Positions 1 to 9,136 of a stretch of 64,000 nt of DNA are shown in pieces (position 1 is the first letter of the stretch; each line of letters starts with the position of its first letter). The notes beneath the pieces were generated by a model that was given only the letters and a program-made list of their open reading frames with translations, was not told the DNA's origin and ran no database searches. The translations under genes were made by a program, and so were the position numbers. This DNA comes from Planctomycetota bacterium (GTDB lineage: Bacteria > Planctomycetota > UBA1135 > UBA2386): the NCBI GenBank assembly GCA_020638695.1, contig JACKIB010000008.1:62001-126000 (forward strand), written 5' to 3'.

Positions 1-635
1 CTACGACCCACGCCCTCGCGGCGGCCGGACGGATTCAGGTAGGAGGTGTCGATCGGCTTGTGGGTCGCGATGAACCCCGGTAGCGGCGGCGCCATCGCGC
101 GTCCCGCGGTCACGGCCTGCGCGAGCCGCCCGCGGACCGTCGGCAGGTCGCCCGAACTGCCGAGCATCACCGTGCCATCCGAGGCGGCGACCGCAATGCC
201 GGAGGGCAGGTGGAAGAAGTCCTCGAGACCCTGCTCGCAGGACGGGTCGGGGTGGCGGAACACGGGGATGCGCAGATCACGGTGGGTGATCGGGTGCTTG
301 CACACCCGCTGCAGCGCGCCCCCGTCACGACGCGCGAACAAGTCGCCGCCGGCGATCCGTAGCTCGGTGGGTCCCATCGCCACCATGCGCTTCACCAAGT
401 GGCTGGCGCCGGCCTGGGCGGCGCGCACCGTGACGAGGTCCCACGGCTCGGGATCGCGGAACCACCACGCCGACTTGTCGACCAGCACCAAGTCGCCGTG
501 CACGGGGTCGCCGTGCAGGGTCGGCTCCATGCTCTTCGAGGGAATCCGGTAGGCCCGCAACAGGTGCTCGCGGATCAGGAAGAACACCACCAGGGCGACG
601 CAGGCGATCGGCACCGCGTCCGCCCCGGCCCTCAC
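1..635 (-). CDS. lepB: Signal peptidase I (partial, C-terminus off left edge)
   Basis: The reverse strand encodes an S26-type signal peptidase, the inner-membrane protease that removes leader peptides from exported proteins. Reading from a GTG at 635, one hydrophobic segment (about residues 8-21) precedes SKSMEPTLHGD, the box B motif with catalytic Ser35. LVKRMVAMGP follows with the general-base Lys82. The later box E region (VMLGSSGDLPTVRG) departs from the usual GDNxxxSxDSR pattern, so either the family is divergent or that loop is altered. A TTG at 656 is an alternative start. The gene runs off the left edge with no stop seen. It is divergent from the gene at 883. Confidence 0.8.
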   Translation of the reverse strand, partial: MRAGADAVPIACVALVVFFLIREHLLRAYRIPSKSMEPTLHGDPVHGDLVLVDKSAWWFRDPEPWDLVTVRAAQAGASHLVKRMVAMGPTELRIAGGDLFARRDGGALQRVCKHPITHRDLRIPVFRHPDPSCEQGLEDFFHLPSGIAVAASDGTVMLGSSGDLPTVRGRLAQAVTAGRAMAPPLPGFIATHKPIDTSYLNPSGRREGVGR

Positions 636-799
636 CCACCGCCCGGCGGGCCTCAAACCACCCCCCCGGACGGGGCCAATACAGGGAAAATCTTCCCGGT
701 TCTGGCCGTGCGGCCCAGCGCATTTTCGGCCTCGGTCGTTGCCAGAAAAGGGGTTCGGAAACCACTCCAGAATGCCCCACGGTGCACCGCAACAGAGGG

Positions 800-830
800 T
801 TGCTTGCACCCTCCATCCACGGTGGATAAT
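800..830 (+). promoter_or_regulatory. Candidate promoter for the gene at 883
   Basis: A TTGCTT hexamer at 800-805 and GATAAT at 825-830 (five of six matches to TATAAT) are separated by 19 bases. An overlapping TTGCAC at 804-809 would give 15. The predicted start of transcription would be near 837, leaving a leader of about 45 bases. The site lies in the divergent gap between lepB and the gene at 883. Confidence 0.4.
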
Positions 831-882
831 AGACCAGCGGCTGGTGAAGCCCCTCGCACTAGCTTCGATCTACAAAGCACTT

Positions 883-2016
883 ATGAAGAGCCCCCGCAGA
901 AGCCCGGAGTTGCGCAAGCTGCTGAGTACCTGTGAGGATCTGCAGCAGATCCGCACCCGCTTGAGCGATCCCGAGCTGGCGCGTGAAGCACGCACGCGAC
1001 TGCGTCGCCAATCGCAGCGCAAGCACGATCAACTGACGCGCGACCTGCGCGCGTACCAGTTCCGCGGTCCGCTCGCGCGCGTGGTGCAGACGTTTCCACT
1101 GGCTCCGGAGCACTTCCAGATTCTAGCGGTCCTGCTGTACCGGCAAACGCGCTGCGAAGACCCGGCGCTGCAGGGGCGGCTGGTGCTCGCGGCGATCTTC
1201 GAGAGCGCGTACGACGTGCTGGCACGCGCCGACTTGTTGCTGCCCGACGCACCCCTGCGCGCGTCGGGACTGGTGGTACTCGAGGACGACGAGGAGAACC
1301 CGGACGACGTGCTCGAGGCGCGGTTCGTGCTCTCCGAAGAGGCACTGGACGGCTTCCGGCAGGAGGTCGCAGGCCGGCGCAGCGCGGCGCGGCGCCCCGG
1401 ACGTCACGACCCGTACGCCAGCAACCGCGAGCTCCTGGTCGACCTTCACGTCATCCAGAACCTGTACCAGCAGCGTTCCGATCGGGTGTTCAGCCACGAT
1501 CGATGGCACCGGCTGCACAACACGACCTACCGGCCCGGCCGGTCGCTGTCGATGCGCATCGAGGCCGCCTGGACGCGCTTGCGGGCCCGGCTGGAAGCCA
1601 CGGAGAACGCCGCCAAACTGCCGGCCATGCGTCTGATGCGCGAGTACGCGCTGACCGAGGAGGAGATGGTCATCATCATCCACCTGCTGTTCAAGGAGCT
1701 GTACGAGGGTAGCGCCTACGCCGACGTGGCCGACCTGCTGAAGCTCATCAGCCGCAGCGAGACCGACCTGATCCAGAACCGGCGGATCGCCGCGGAGGGC
1801 TCTTCGCTGCTGAAGCACGACATCCTGCGGCTGGAGCCGATGATCGAAGGCCGGTCGCTGACCGGGGAATCCAGCCTGGCCGACTGGGTGGTGAACTACC
1901 TGTTCGGCAGCAACGTGGTCGAGGACATCCGCGCCGACGAACGGATCGACTGGCACGTCTACCTGCACCAGCTCGAGGACACCAGCGGGTTCTACCGCGA
2001 CCTGGACGCCAACTGA
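883..2016 (+). CDS. Tandem winged-helix-like protein, resembling the N-terminal region of some AAA ATPases
   Basis: The 377-residue soluble protein begins at ATG 883. It has a basic, charged N-terminal helix region (1-60) and then two segments that look like copies of one fold, about residues 70-155 and 255-340. Each opens with an acidic helix start (LAPEHFQ and LTEEEMV), continues through a long aliphatic helix, an R-rich helix, and a stretch ending in a hydrophobic strand (SGLVVLED and HDILRLEP). This pattern resembles the winged-helix region that precedes the ATPase domain in certain bacterial AAA proteins, but no Walker motif is present. The function is unknown. It ends convergently 79 bases from the ABC permease gene. 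Confidence 0.6.
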   Translation: MKSPRRSPELRKLLSTCEDLQQIRTRLSDPELAREARTRLRRQSQRKHDQLTRDLRAYQFRGPLARVVQTFPLAPEHFQILAVLLYRQTRCEDPALQGRLVLAAIFESAYDVLARADLLLPDAPLRASGLVVLEDDEENPDDVLEARFVLSEEALDGFRQEVAGRRSAARRPGRHDPYASNRELLVDLHVIQNLYQQRSDRVFSHDRWHRLHNTTYRPGRSLSMRIEAAWTRLRARLEATENAAKLPAMRLMREYALTEEEMVIIIHLLFKELYEGSAYADVADLLKLISRSETDLIQNRRIAAEGSSLLKHDILRLEPMIEGRSLTGESSLADWVVNYLFGSNVVEDIRADERIDWHVYLHQLEDTSGFYRDLDAN

Positions 2017-2095
2017 GCACCCTGCTCGCGCCGGGCCGACGAGGCCCGCACCACGCGCAACCGAGCGGCGCACTTGGCTGCTCGGTCCAAACACG

Positions 2096-4339
2096 TCAAC
2101 CCTTCGCGAGCAGGCACAGGGTCGCCAAGCTCGCCGCGTGGCATGACGCCGCGGCCGCGGTGCCGCCGCACCCGAACACCCATCCGGTGACCGCGCCCTG
2201 GAGGAACGCCGCCGGCCAAAGCCACGGCGGTGCGCCAAGCATCGACAGACCGGCGCCGAGGGGGACCGCGGCGGGGATCCGCAACGCGAGCAGACCGCGC
2301 AAGACCATGCCGCGGTGGATCCACTCGAACACCGCGGGCGCCAACACCACCCCGGCCAGCAGCCGCAGCACATCGCGTTCCTCCACAGCGAACGGCACGG
2401 TCGGGAAGGCGTGAGCCAGCGCAGCGTGGTCGAGCCCGACCGCCCACACGTAGCCGAGCGTCACCGACCCACACAGCGCGCCGACCAGCACCGCCACCGC
2501 GATCCAGCCGATCCGCGTCTGCGGCGCCTCGACGTCGCCGCGCCATGCGCACCCGCGCAGCAGGCGACCGATCGCAACGCACGCACCGACGGCGAGCACC
2601 GCAGCAGCAGGGACCAAGGTGTCCGGCGCGCCGGCGACCGACCTGCCGAGCACGAAGCACACCAGGGACGCCACCGCACCCTCGGCGAACCCGGGATCGC
2701 GCGGCACCGCCGCGTGGGCGTCCACCAGGCAACGCTCGCGCGCGCGCACCCGCTGCCACAACGCCGCGGCACACGACGCTGCCAGCACGACGGTCGCGAA
2801 CCGCGTCACGCCGTCCCCGGCATAGACCGCGTGTCCGTAGAGCCCGGCGAGCGCCAAGAACAGCACGAACGCACTGGAACGAACCCGACGCTCGACGGCC
2901 GGCAAGCCCCGCCCGGCACACAGCACCGCGATCGCCGCGGCGAGGAACGCATGGATCCACACCCCGCCGACCACCACCGCGGCCAGCGCCAGCAGCTCCG
3001 GCAACGCCGCCCCCCGAGCACCGGGCGCCGTCCACAGCACGACCGCCGCGTACAGCCCGCCGATCGAGGCCCAGACCCGCACCTTGCCGTGCAGCATCGC
3101 GCCGATCGGCCGCGGGAAGGTGTAGAGCAGCCACAACGCTCCACCCTCGCCACCGAGCACCGCGCCGCAGCCGGCAGCGACCACATACGCCCCCACCGCG
3201 AATGCCAGCATCGCCGCGTGTTGCGGTCCCTCACCCGCAGCGGTGAGCAGGGCTGGGTTGATCAGCAGCTGGAAGCCCAACACGACCACCGGCAGGACCA
3301 ACGTCTGCACCATCAGGGTGCGGTCGCGGAGCAGCAGCCGCACCTCCTTGCCGACGATCCCGTGACCAGCCAACGCGGCAACTGCCGCCGACGCGCGACG
3401 GCATCGACTGGCTCGGGCGGGCGACGCGGGGCCGAGCCGGAGCACGCCGGCGGTCGCGACCAACAGCACGGCGACCACTACCGCGCTGCTGCCGAACACC
3501 AGCGCACCCGCAGCCGTAGGGTGCGATGCGGCGCCGATGCCCAGCACCGGCACGCCGCAAGGCAGCCAGGCGAGCGCGTCGGGGAGCGCCGCCAGCAGCT
3601 CCGGCAGCCACTCCGGCTTGGTCGGCGCCAGAGCCAGGTACGACACGGCGTAGAGCGTCAACACGCCGAGCAGGGTGCACCCGCCCTGGATGTTGCGGAT
3701 GCGCTCCGCGCTGGCGGCGCGGCGCAACCAGACCTCGGCGAGCAGTCGCGCAGCGCCCGCCATCGCGCTCAGGCACAGCGTGGCTCCGATCGCGATCAAG
3801 AGCGCCGCGCCGCTCGGCTCGGTACGCAGGGCCAGCGCCACGGTGAGTGGCAACAGCACCAGCCACGCAGTCGGCTGGATCAAGGCGTACTCGACCACCT
3901 TGCCGAGCAACAGAGCGTGGCGCGACACCGGCAGGGTGAGCAACCCCGGGAAGGTCCACTCGGCGCGGCCGAGCTCACGGTTGCCGGTACCGAGTCCGAG
4001 GAGCACTACGGCTGCGAACGACAGCCCCAGCAGCAACGATGCGCCGCGGACGAACAGCGCCTCGGCCGTCCCCGCCGCGGACGCCGCGGCATCCGCGAGC
4101 ACGTGCAGCACCTGGCCAGCGAGCAAGACACCGTTGGTCGCCAGCAGCAGACCGATGGCGAGCGCGATCGGCGCCGCCACGCCGAGTCGAACGGGTGCAG
4201 CACCGCGGACCGTGGGACGGCGGGTGCGGCGCCGAGTGGCGAACAGTGCGGAGCAGCGGTTGCTCAGCCGGCGGACCGCCAAGCGTCCGAGGATGACGCT
4301 GGCGGCGAGCATCCCCGGCGGTTGCAGCGCGGCGGTCAC
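2096..4339 (-). CDS. ABC-2 type exporter permease with C-terminal CPBP-like domain
   Basis: This polytopic membrane protein of about 747 residues starts at a GTG whose last three bases overlap the stop of the upstream ATPase gene (GTGA), so the two are probably translationally coupled. The first part has clusters of hydrophobic helices, including IVGKEVRLLLRDRTLM, a sequence typical of ABC-2 permeases near the second half. The last 130 residues contain FEWIHRGMVLRGLL and a late SCHAASL. These resemble motifs 1 and 3 of CPBP intramembrane proteases, but the first motif has EW rather than EE. Fusions of this kind are known in NatB-like exporters. The substrate is unknown. Confidence 0.75.
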   Translation of the reverse strand: MTAALQPPGMLAASVILGRLAVRRLSNRCSALFATRRRTRRPTVRGAAPVRLGVAAPIALAIGLLLATNGVLLAGQVLHVLADAAASAAGTAEALFVRGASLLLGLSFAAVVLLGLGTGNRELGRAEWTFPGLLTLPVSRHALLLGKVVEYALIQPTAWLVLLPLTVALALRTEPSGAALLIAIGATLCLSAMAGAARLLAEVWLRRAASAERIRNIQGGCTLLGVLTLYAVSYLALAPTKPEWLPELLAALPDALAWLPCGVPVLGIGAASHPTAAGALVFGSSAVVVAVLLVATAGVLRLGPASPARASRCRRASAAVAALAGHGIVGKEVRLLLRDRTLMVQTLVLPVVVLGFQLLINPALLTAAGEGPQHAAMLAFAVGAYVVAAGCGAVLGGEGGALWLLYTFPRPIGAMLHGKVRVWASIGGLYAAVVLWTAPGARGAALPELLALAAVVVGGVWIHAFLAAAIAVLCAGRGLPAVERRVRSSAFVLFLALAGLYGHAVYAGDGVTRFATVVLAASCAAALWQRVRARERCLVDAHAAVPRDPGFAEGAVASLVCFVLGRSVAGAPDTLVPAAAVLAVGACVAIGRLLRGCAWRGDVEAPQTRIGWIAVAVLVGALCGSVTLGYVWAVGLDHAALAHAFPTVPFAVEERDVLRLLAGVVLAPAVFEWIHRGMVLRGLLALRIPAAVPLGAGLSMLGAPPWLWPAAFLQGAVTGWVFGCGGTAAAASCHAASLATLCLLAKG

Positions 4340-5112
4340 ACCGGGACCCCAGGCGGCGACTCGGCCGGCGCGCTCGCCGACCGCTCCGCGACGACCGCGA
4401 AGAACGCGTCCTCCAAACTCGCCCCCGGCGCGAGCGAACCGCGCAACTGCTCCGGGGTGCCCATCGCCGCCAGCCGTGCCCCCTTCAGGATGGCAATCCG
4501 CTGGCACACGCGTTCCGCCTGGTCCAGCAGGTGGGTGCTGTAGAACACCGCCACGCCGTCGTACGCCAGCTCGGCGATCAGCGCGTACAAGGTGCGCATC
4601 GCGAACGGGTCGAGCCCGTTGGTCGGCTCGTCCAGGATCAGCAGCTGCGGGCCGTGCAGCAGTGCACAGGCGAGCGCGAGCCGCTTCCGCATCCCCTTCG
4701 AGTAGTGGACCGCGAAGTCGTCGAGCGCCTCGCCGAGGTCGAGCCGTTCGACCAGCGCACCGATCCGCGCCGCGCGGCTCGTACGGTCGAGGCCGTGCAT
4801 CTCGGCGACGAACTGCAGCACCTCGCTGCCGCGCAGGTAGTCGTGGAACGTCGGCTCATCCGGCAGGTACCCGACGTGCCGCATCACCTGCGGCCGCTCC
4901 CGGTAGCAGTCGTGGCCGAAGACCCGGGCCGAGCCGGAACTCGGCGCCAGCAGCCCGGTCACCATGCGGATCGTCGTGGTCTTGCCGGCGCCGTTCGGCC
5001 CCAACAACCCGAGGATCTCGCCCGGCGCGACCGCGATGTCGAGATTCTCGACGGCGAGGGCGTCGCCGTAGGCCTTGGTCAGGCCGCAGATCTCGAGGAC
5101 GAACCGGGACAT
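4336..5112 (-). CDS. ABC transporter ATP-binding protein
   Basis: The 258-residue ATPase has Walker A GPNGAGKTT at 38-46, a signature motif YSKGMRKR at 137-144, Walker B LLILDEPT at 157-164 and an H-loop histidine at 194 (STHLLDQAE). The KGMRKR signature is typical of ABC-2 exporter ATPases of the CcmA/NatA type. It should power the membrane protein encoded immediately downstream, whose start overlaps its stop. The start is ATG 5112, which puts the first strand (VLEICGLTKAYG) directly after the initiator. Residues 240-258 are a disordered Ala/Pro tail. Confidence 0.9.
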   Translation of the reverse strand: MSRFVLEICGLTKAYGDALAVENLDIAVAPGEILGLLGPNGAGKTTTIRMVTGLLAPSSGSARVFGHDCYRERPQVMRHVGYLPDEPTFHDYLRGSEVLQFVAEMHGLDRTSRAARIGALVERLDLGEALDDFAVHYSKGMRKRLALACALLHGPQLLILDEPTNGLDPFAMRTLYALIAELAYDGVAVFYSTHLLDQAERVCQRIAILKGARLAAMGTPEQLRGSLAPGASLEDAFFAVVAERSASAPAESPPGVPV

Positions 5113-5203
5113 GGCGCAGCGATGGGGACAGGGGCTGCTTCGGCGCACCCTGCCCCCGGACCTGAGGCTCGGCAGCGTCCCGGCGGATCCGGACGCCGCG
5201 GGG

Positions 5204-6856
5204 TCAGTGGTCCGCTGCGCCGAGCTGGATCGGCCGGTAGCCACCGCGGACGCGGAAGTAGAGCGCGATCAGCCCGAACGCGAGCACCAGCACCAGCGGA
5301 ACCGTGGAGGCGAAGGTCAGCGCGTCGCGACCGGCGTCCGACTCGCTGCGGTCGATGATCTTGGTCAACCCGGCCTTCTCGGCGGCGGGCAGGCCGCGCC
5401 CGGCGTCGAACGCGGACCGCTCCTCTGGGGTGTAGGACGCCACCGGGTGTTTCGGGTCGACCTTCTTCTGTCCCGTGCCGACCAGGAATGCGTCCCGTCG
5501 CACGGGAAGGACCGCCATGTAGTCGTAGCCGAAGTACGACTTCTGTTCCGCCGCGACGCGGGCGAGCGCGGGCACCTGCTTCTCGAGCGAACCGTAGGTC
5601 GAGCGGTCGAACGCGACCCCGAGCACCTGCGTGCCGATGATCCCCGCTGACAACAGCCCGATCGCCGACACCGTATTCAGAGTCAGCGCGCCACCCTGCG
5701 GGTACCGCTCCGAGGTGAAACCCAGCACACAGGGCCAGTAGTAGGTCTGGCCCAGCGCGTAGATGACGAACGCCACGAAGATCGCGATCCCCGTCGCACC
5801 GGACAGCCAGTAGAGGCCGACCGCGGAGAACAAACCGCTGAGGCACAACAGGGTCGGCGGAGAGAAGCGGCGCAGGATCCCGCCGGCGAACACTCGGAAC
5901 ACCAGCATGATCGCCGCCGAGAACACCAGCCCGAGCGCGGGGTTCCACTGCTTGCTCTCCAGCACCGGCGCCATCAGGTTCTTGATCCAGCCGTCGGTGC
6001 CGAGCTCGACCGTGGCGATCGGGATCATCAGGACGCACAGCAGGAAGAACAGCGGTTGCCCGACGGCGCGCACCGCGATGCCGAACGCCGCGCCGAAGCC
6101 GAGCCCGAAGTAGATGCTGAGCGAGAACCAGTTGGCCGGCAGCTTGCACAGTCCCAGCTCGGCCGACTGCCTCCCGATCTCGTAGGTCAGCAGGAACGAG
6201 GTCAGTGCCGCGCCCAGGAAACCGAGCTGCTTGAGCATCACCCGGTACGGCACTCCAGCCTGTACCCGCTCGTCGACCGGGAACTTGCACGGCAAGTACA
6301 TGAGGAAGTAGGCACCCGCGGGCAGCAGGATCCACAGCGCATGGACCTTCCAGCTCCAGTCCGCCGGCGCGAGGATGATCGCCAACGTGCCGAACATGAG
6401 ACCCGCCGGCCACGCAGCGTGGAGGATCGTCAGCCGCTTGGTCTTCTCGTGTGGGTACACCGCCGCACACACCGGGTTGATCACCGCTTCGACGATCCCG
6501 TGCCCGAGACCGGCGCACAGAGCGGCGAGATACAGCGTCAGGTAGCTGTCCGCGAAGTAGGTACCGATTCCGGAAGCTGCCTGCAGCACGAACGCGCCGA
6601 CCATCGGCCATTTGTAGCCAGTGCGGTCGACGACCAGGCTGAACCCGATCATGGTCAACGCGATCGGCCACAACGTGGCACCGAACACCTGACCGACCTG
6701 GTGGTTGGTCAGGTGGAACACTTCCTTGTAGGCACCTCCCATCGCGACGCGGAACGCGAACCCGAAGCCCGCTGCCGCCAGCGCCAGGAAGCTGGCCCAG
6801 AACAACAGGGTGCGCTCGCTGCGGGTGAGGTCGGATCCTTTGACGAGGGTGGTCAT
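5204..6856 (-). CDS. Major facilitator superfamily transporter
   Basis: A 550-residue membrane protein with about twelve or more hydrophobic segments, from FWASFLALAAAGFGFAFRV near the N-terminus to STVPLVLVLAFGLIALYF near the end. The loop VVDRTGYKWPM matches the conserved MFS loop between helices 2 and 3 (DRxGxK/R). The chain is longer than a standard 400-residue MFS protein. The extra length sits in a soluble segment of about 120 residues before the final helix (FDRSTYG through SDAGRDAL). The substrate cannot be told from sequence. It lies 91 bases upstream of the ABC ATPase gene on the same strand, so co-transcription is possible. Confidence 0.85.
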   Translation of the reverse strand: MTTLVKGSDLTRSERTLLFWASFLALAAAGFGFAFRVAMGGAYKEVFHLTNHQVGQVFGATLWPIALTMIGFSLVVDRTGYKWPMVGAFVLQAASGIGTYFADSYLTLYLAALCAGLGHGIVEAVINPVCAAVYPHEKTKRLTILHAAWPAGLMFGTLAIILAPADWSWKVHALWILLPAGAYFLMYLPCKFPVDERVQAGVPYRVMLKQLGFLGAALTSFLLTYEIGRQSAELGLCKLPANWFSLSIYFGLGFGAAFGIAVRAVGQPLFFLLCVLMIPIATVELGTDGWIKNLMAPVLESKQWNPALGLVFSAAIMLVFRVFAGGILRRFSPPTLLCLSGLFSAVGLYWLSGATGIAIFVAFVIYALGQTYYWPCVLGFTSERYPQGGALTLNTVSAIGLLSAGIIGTQVLGVAFDRSTYGSLEKQVPALARVAAEQKSYFGYDYMAVLPVRRDAFLVGTGQKKVDPKHPVASYTPEERSAFDAGRGLPAAEKAGLTKIIDRSESDAGRDALTFASTVPLVLVLAFGLIALYFRVRGGYRPIQLGAADH

Positions 6857-6969
6857 GCAGCTTCCATGTGGGGGCGGCCGTCGCGGGACGCGACGTGGGA
6901 CGGGACGAGCGGCGTTGGTTTACCACACCGCCACCACCGGGCATGCCGGCAAACAGCCGCGCGCGGCCC

Positions 6970-7857
6970 TCAGCGACCGGTGCTCGCCGGGGCAGCGTCC
7001 GCCACGTGCGCCGGGAGCGCGCCCTCGGCCGCGAGGTAGTCGGCGATCGGCACCGGCGCGGTCGGCATCGCGCGCAGCAGGCGGCGCAACTTGCGCTCGG
7101 CGCCGCGCAGCCCGATGTAGGTGACCAGCGCGTCGCGGCGCGGCAACTTCAAGCGCGGCTGGTCGGGGTCGATCTCACGCGGGTGCAGGTAGTACATCAC
7201 CGGCCGCCCGGCGGCGTGCACCCGACGCCCCGCCCAGCGCAACGCGGTGTACGGCAGCGCGCGCAGGTAGAACCCACCGCTGAACGGCATCCGGCGTCCC
7301 GCCACTTCGGCGACCGTGGTGGGCACTTCGACCATCGTTCCGTCGCCCGGTCGGAACCAACCGAGCGGTGCCGAGCTGTCGCCGTACAGGTAAGTGGTGA
7401 ACGGGAACAGGCTGGCCGAGTACGCCAACCCGAGCTCCGCCAGGACCTCGTAGAACCACGGCGTCTCGCGGTCGGGGCGAATCGACCACGACGGCGCGCG
7501 GTAGCCGCGAATCGGCGCCGAGGTCAAGTCTTGCAGGATCGCCAGGCTCCGCGCCACGTCGGCCCGGAAGGCGTCGCGCGACTGACTGTAGACCAGTTCG
7601 TGGGCGTAGCCGTGCGACGCGATCTCGTGACCTGCGGCGGCGGCGGCGCGCACCAGTTCGGGGTACTCCTCGGCGACCGAGCCGAGGAAGAAGAACGTCG
7701 CCCGGGCCCCGTGTTCGGCGAACAGCGCGAGCAGCCGCTCGGTGTTCCGCTCGACCCGCGGCTCGAAGTCACGGCGTTCGACGCCCGCCATCGCGTCGTA
7801 GTTGAGGTGGTACCAGTCCTCGACATCGACACTCAGCGTGTCGGGCCGCGCGATCAC
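6970..7857 (-). CDS. Polysaccharide deacetylase, XrtA/DUF3473 type
   Basis: A 295-residue NodB-fold deacetylase. LSVDVEDWYH at 8-17 gives the metal and catalytic aspartates, SHGYAHE at 81-87 the two metal histidines, and YRAPSWS at 119-125 the conserved arginine. The C-terminal part (FYLRALPY, YYLHPREIDPDQPRL) matches the extension seen in deacetylases linked to exosortase/EPS loci. It probably removes N-acetyl groups from a surface polysaccharide. It starts with GTG overlapping the stop of the GT2 gene by four bases (GTGA). No exosortase is present in the window. Confidence 0.85.
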   Translation of the reverse strand: MIARPDTLSVDVEDWYHLNYDAMAGVERRDFEPRVERNTERLLALFAEHGARATFFFLGSVAEEYPELVRAAAAAGHEIASHGYAHELVYSQSRDAFRADVARSLAILQDLTSAPIRGYRAPSWSIRPDRETPWFYEVLAELGLAYSASLFPFTTYLYGDSSAPLGWFRPGDGTMVEVPTTVAEVAGRRMPFSGGFYLRALPYTALRWAGRRVHAAGRPVMYYLHPREIDPDQPRLKLPRRDALVTYIGLRGAERKLRRLLRAMPTAPVPIADYLAAEGALPAHVADAAPASTGR

Positions 7858-8981
7858 GTGCCGACCTCGGTCGAGGAGGGTGCGGGGTGCGGGGTCGCCG
7901 TGCGGGACGGGCGCGGGATCTCGACTTCGGGGTGAACCGCGGCCGTCAGCCGGGCGCGCGTTCGCGCCAACCGCGCCGAGCCGCGCTGCAGCGGCTCGAC
8001 CGGCGCCGACTGCACATCCAGCAGGATCGCCTGCAGGATGAACTGCGCCCCCAGCGTGATCGACAGCACCGAGAGCATGATCGTGCCCAGCGGCGCGCCT
8101 TCACCACGACCGGTGTAGTAGACCCAGTTGGAGATGCCGAACACCGCCCCGTAGCTCAGCAGACACAAGCCGGCGATCAGGAACAGCGATAGCAGCCCGA
8201 AGTCGCGCACGAAGTAGTGCACCCAGATGCGGCGCACGAACCCGCGCAGCAAGCGCGGTGGGAAGCCGAGCAGCGAGCGCATCGGTGAGAGGCTGCTCTG
8301 CTCGTCGCCGTAGCGCGCCGGGATGTAGACGTCGCGCACCACCGCGCCGGCCAGGCTCAACTCCACCAGCATGCTGGTCTCGAAGAAGTAGCGGCGGGCG
8401 ATCGCCTTCTGGTCCAGGTAACCGAACGCGCGTGCGTGCAGCGCGGTGAAACCGTTGGTCGGATCGAACACACCCCAGTAGCCCGACGCCAGTTTGGACA
8501 GGAACGACAGCCCGACGTTGCCGAGCCGCCGCACCAACGGCATCGCGTCGAGCCGCTGCGCGTGGATGAAACGGTTGCCCTTGGTGTAGTCCGCCGAGCC
8601 GTCGAGGATCGGCCCGAGCAGCTCCGGCAGCCGCAACGGATCCATCTGATCGTCCGCGTCCATCTTCACCATCACCTCGGCTCCGAGCTCCACCGCTTGG
8701 CAGTAGCCGGCGAGCGTCGCGCCGCCGACCCCGAGGTTGTGCGGCAGCCGCACGCAGTGGATCCGCGGGTCGTCCACCGAACCGATCACTTGTATCGAGC
8801 GATCCGGGCTCTGGTCGTCGACCGCCACGATGGTGCGCACGAACGGCGGAATGCCGCGCAGCACCTTGGCGATGTGCGCCTCGGCGCGAAACACCGGGAT
8901 GACCACCGCGATGTGTGGCACCGGGGCACCAACCGGTCCGCCGGCGGGATCCTCGGGTTCGGCGCTCGTCGTGTCGCGCAT
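7854..8981 (-). CDS. Family 2 glycosyltransferase, DPM1/GtrB-like, with C-terminal membrane segments
   Basis: A 375-residue GT-A glycosyltransferase. IAVVIPVFRAEAHI (24-37) opens the nucleotide-binding fold, VAVDDQSPD follows, and KMDADDQMDP carries the metal-binding DxD at 108-110. GFTALHARAF and the ETSMLVELSL stretch are typical of polyprenyl-phosphate hexosyl transferases. Two hydrophobic helices (about 243-265 and 280-305) anchor the C-terminus. It probably loads a sugar onto a lipid carrier or extends a glycan at the inner membrane. It is coupled with the deacetylase downstream by GTGA overlap, so the pair likely acts on one polymer. Confidence 0.85.
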   Translation of the reverse strand: MRDTTSAEPEDPAGGPVGAPVPHIAVVIPVFRAEAHIAKVLRGIPPFVRTIVAVDDQSPDRSIQVIGSVDDPRIHCVRLPHNLGVGGATLAGYCQAVELGAEVMVKMDADDQMDPLRLPELLGPILDGSADYTKGNRFIHAQRLDAMPLVRRLGNVGLSFLSKLASGYWGVFDPTNGFTALHARAFGYLDQKAIARRYFFETSMLVELSLAGAVVRDVYIPARYGDEQSSLSPMRSLLGFPPRLLRGFVRRIWVHYFVRDFGLLSLFLIAGLCLLSYGAVFGISNWVYYTGRGEGAPLGTIMLSVLSITLGAQFILQAILLDVQSAPVEPLQRGSARLARTRARLTAAVHPEVEIPRPSRTATPHPAPSSTEVGT

Positions 8982-9043
8982 GCGATCAGTGCCCCTCGTT
9001 CGAAGTCTGTCGTGGATGTGACCGCGTCAGTCGATTCGTTCGC

Positions 9044-9095
9044 GAGGAGCTGCGACGACACGAATCGTGGGTGGACACGCGGAGGAGCTGCGACG
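9044..9095 (+). repeat. Pair of 14-bp direct repeats in an intergenic gap
   Basis: GAGGAGCTGCGACG occurs at 9044-9057 and again at 9082-9095, a 38-base period, inside the 155-base gap between the membrane glycosyltransferase-like gene and the GT2 gene. The gap lies upstream of the GT2 start on the reverse strand, so the pair could be an operator. It could also be a decayed member of the intergenic repeat family seen elsewhere, although the similarity is weak. Confidence 0.4.
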
Positions 9096-9136
9096 CTGCA
9101 GGTGAATGGCCCGGCTGGCCCGCGTGCCGCCGCGGG

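Noticed and set aside
46..552. Forward reading frame over the left edge
   Set aside because: The reverse strand has clear signal peptidase I motifs; the forward frame is basic and low-complexity and is a shadow.
821..829. GGTGGATAA as a DnaA box
   Set aside because: One mismatch and no neighbouring boxes; it overlaps a likely promoter -10.
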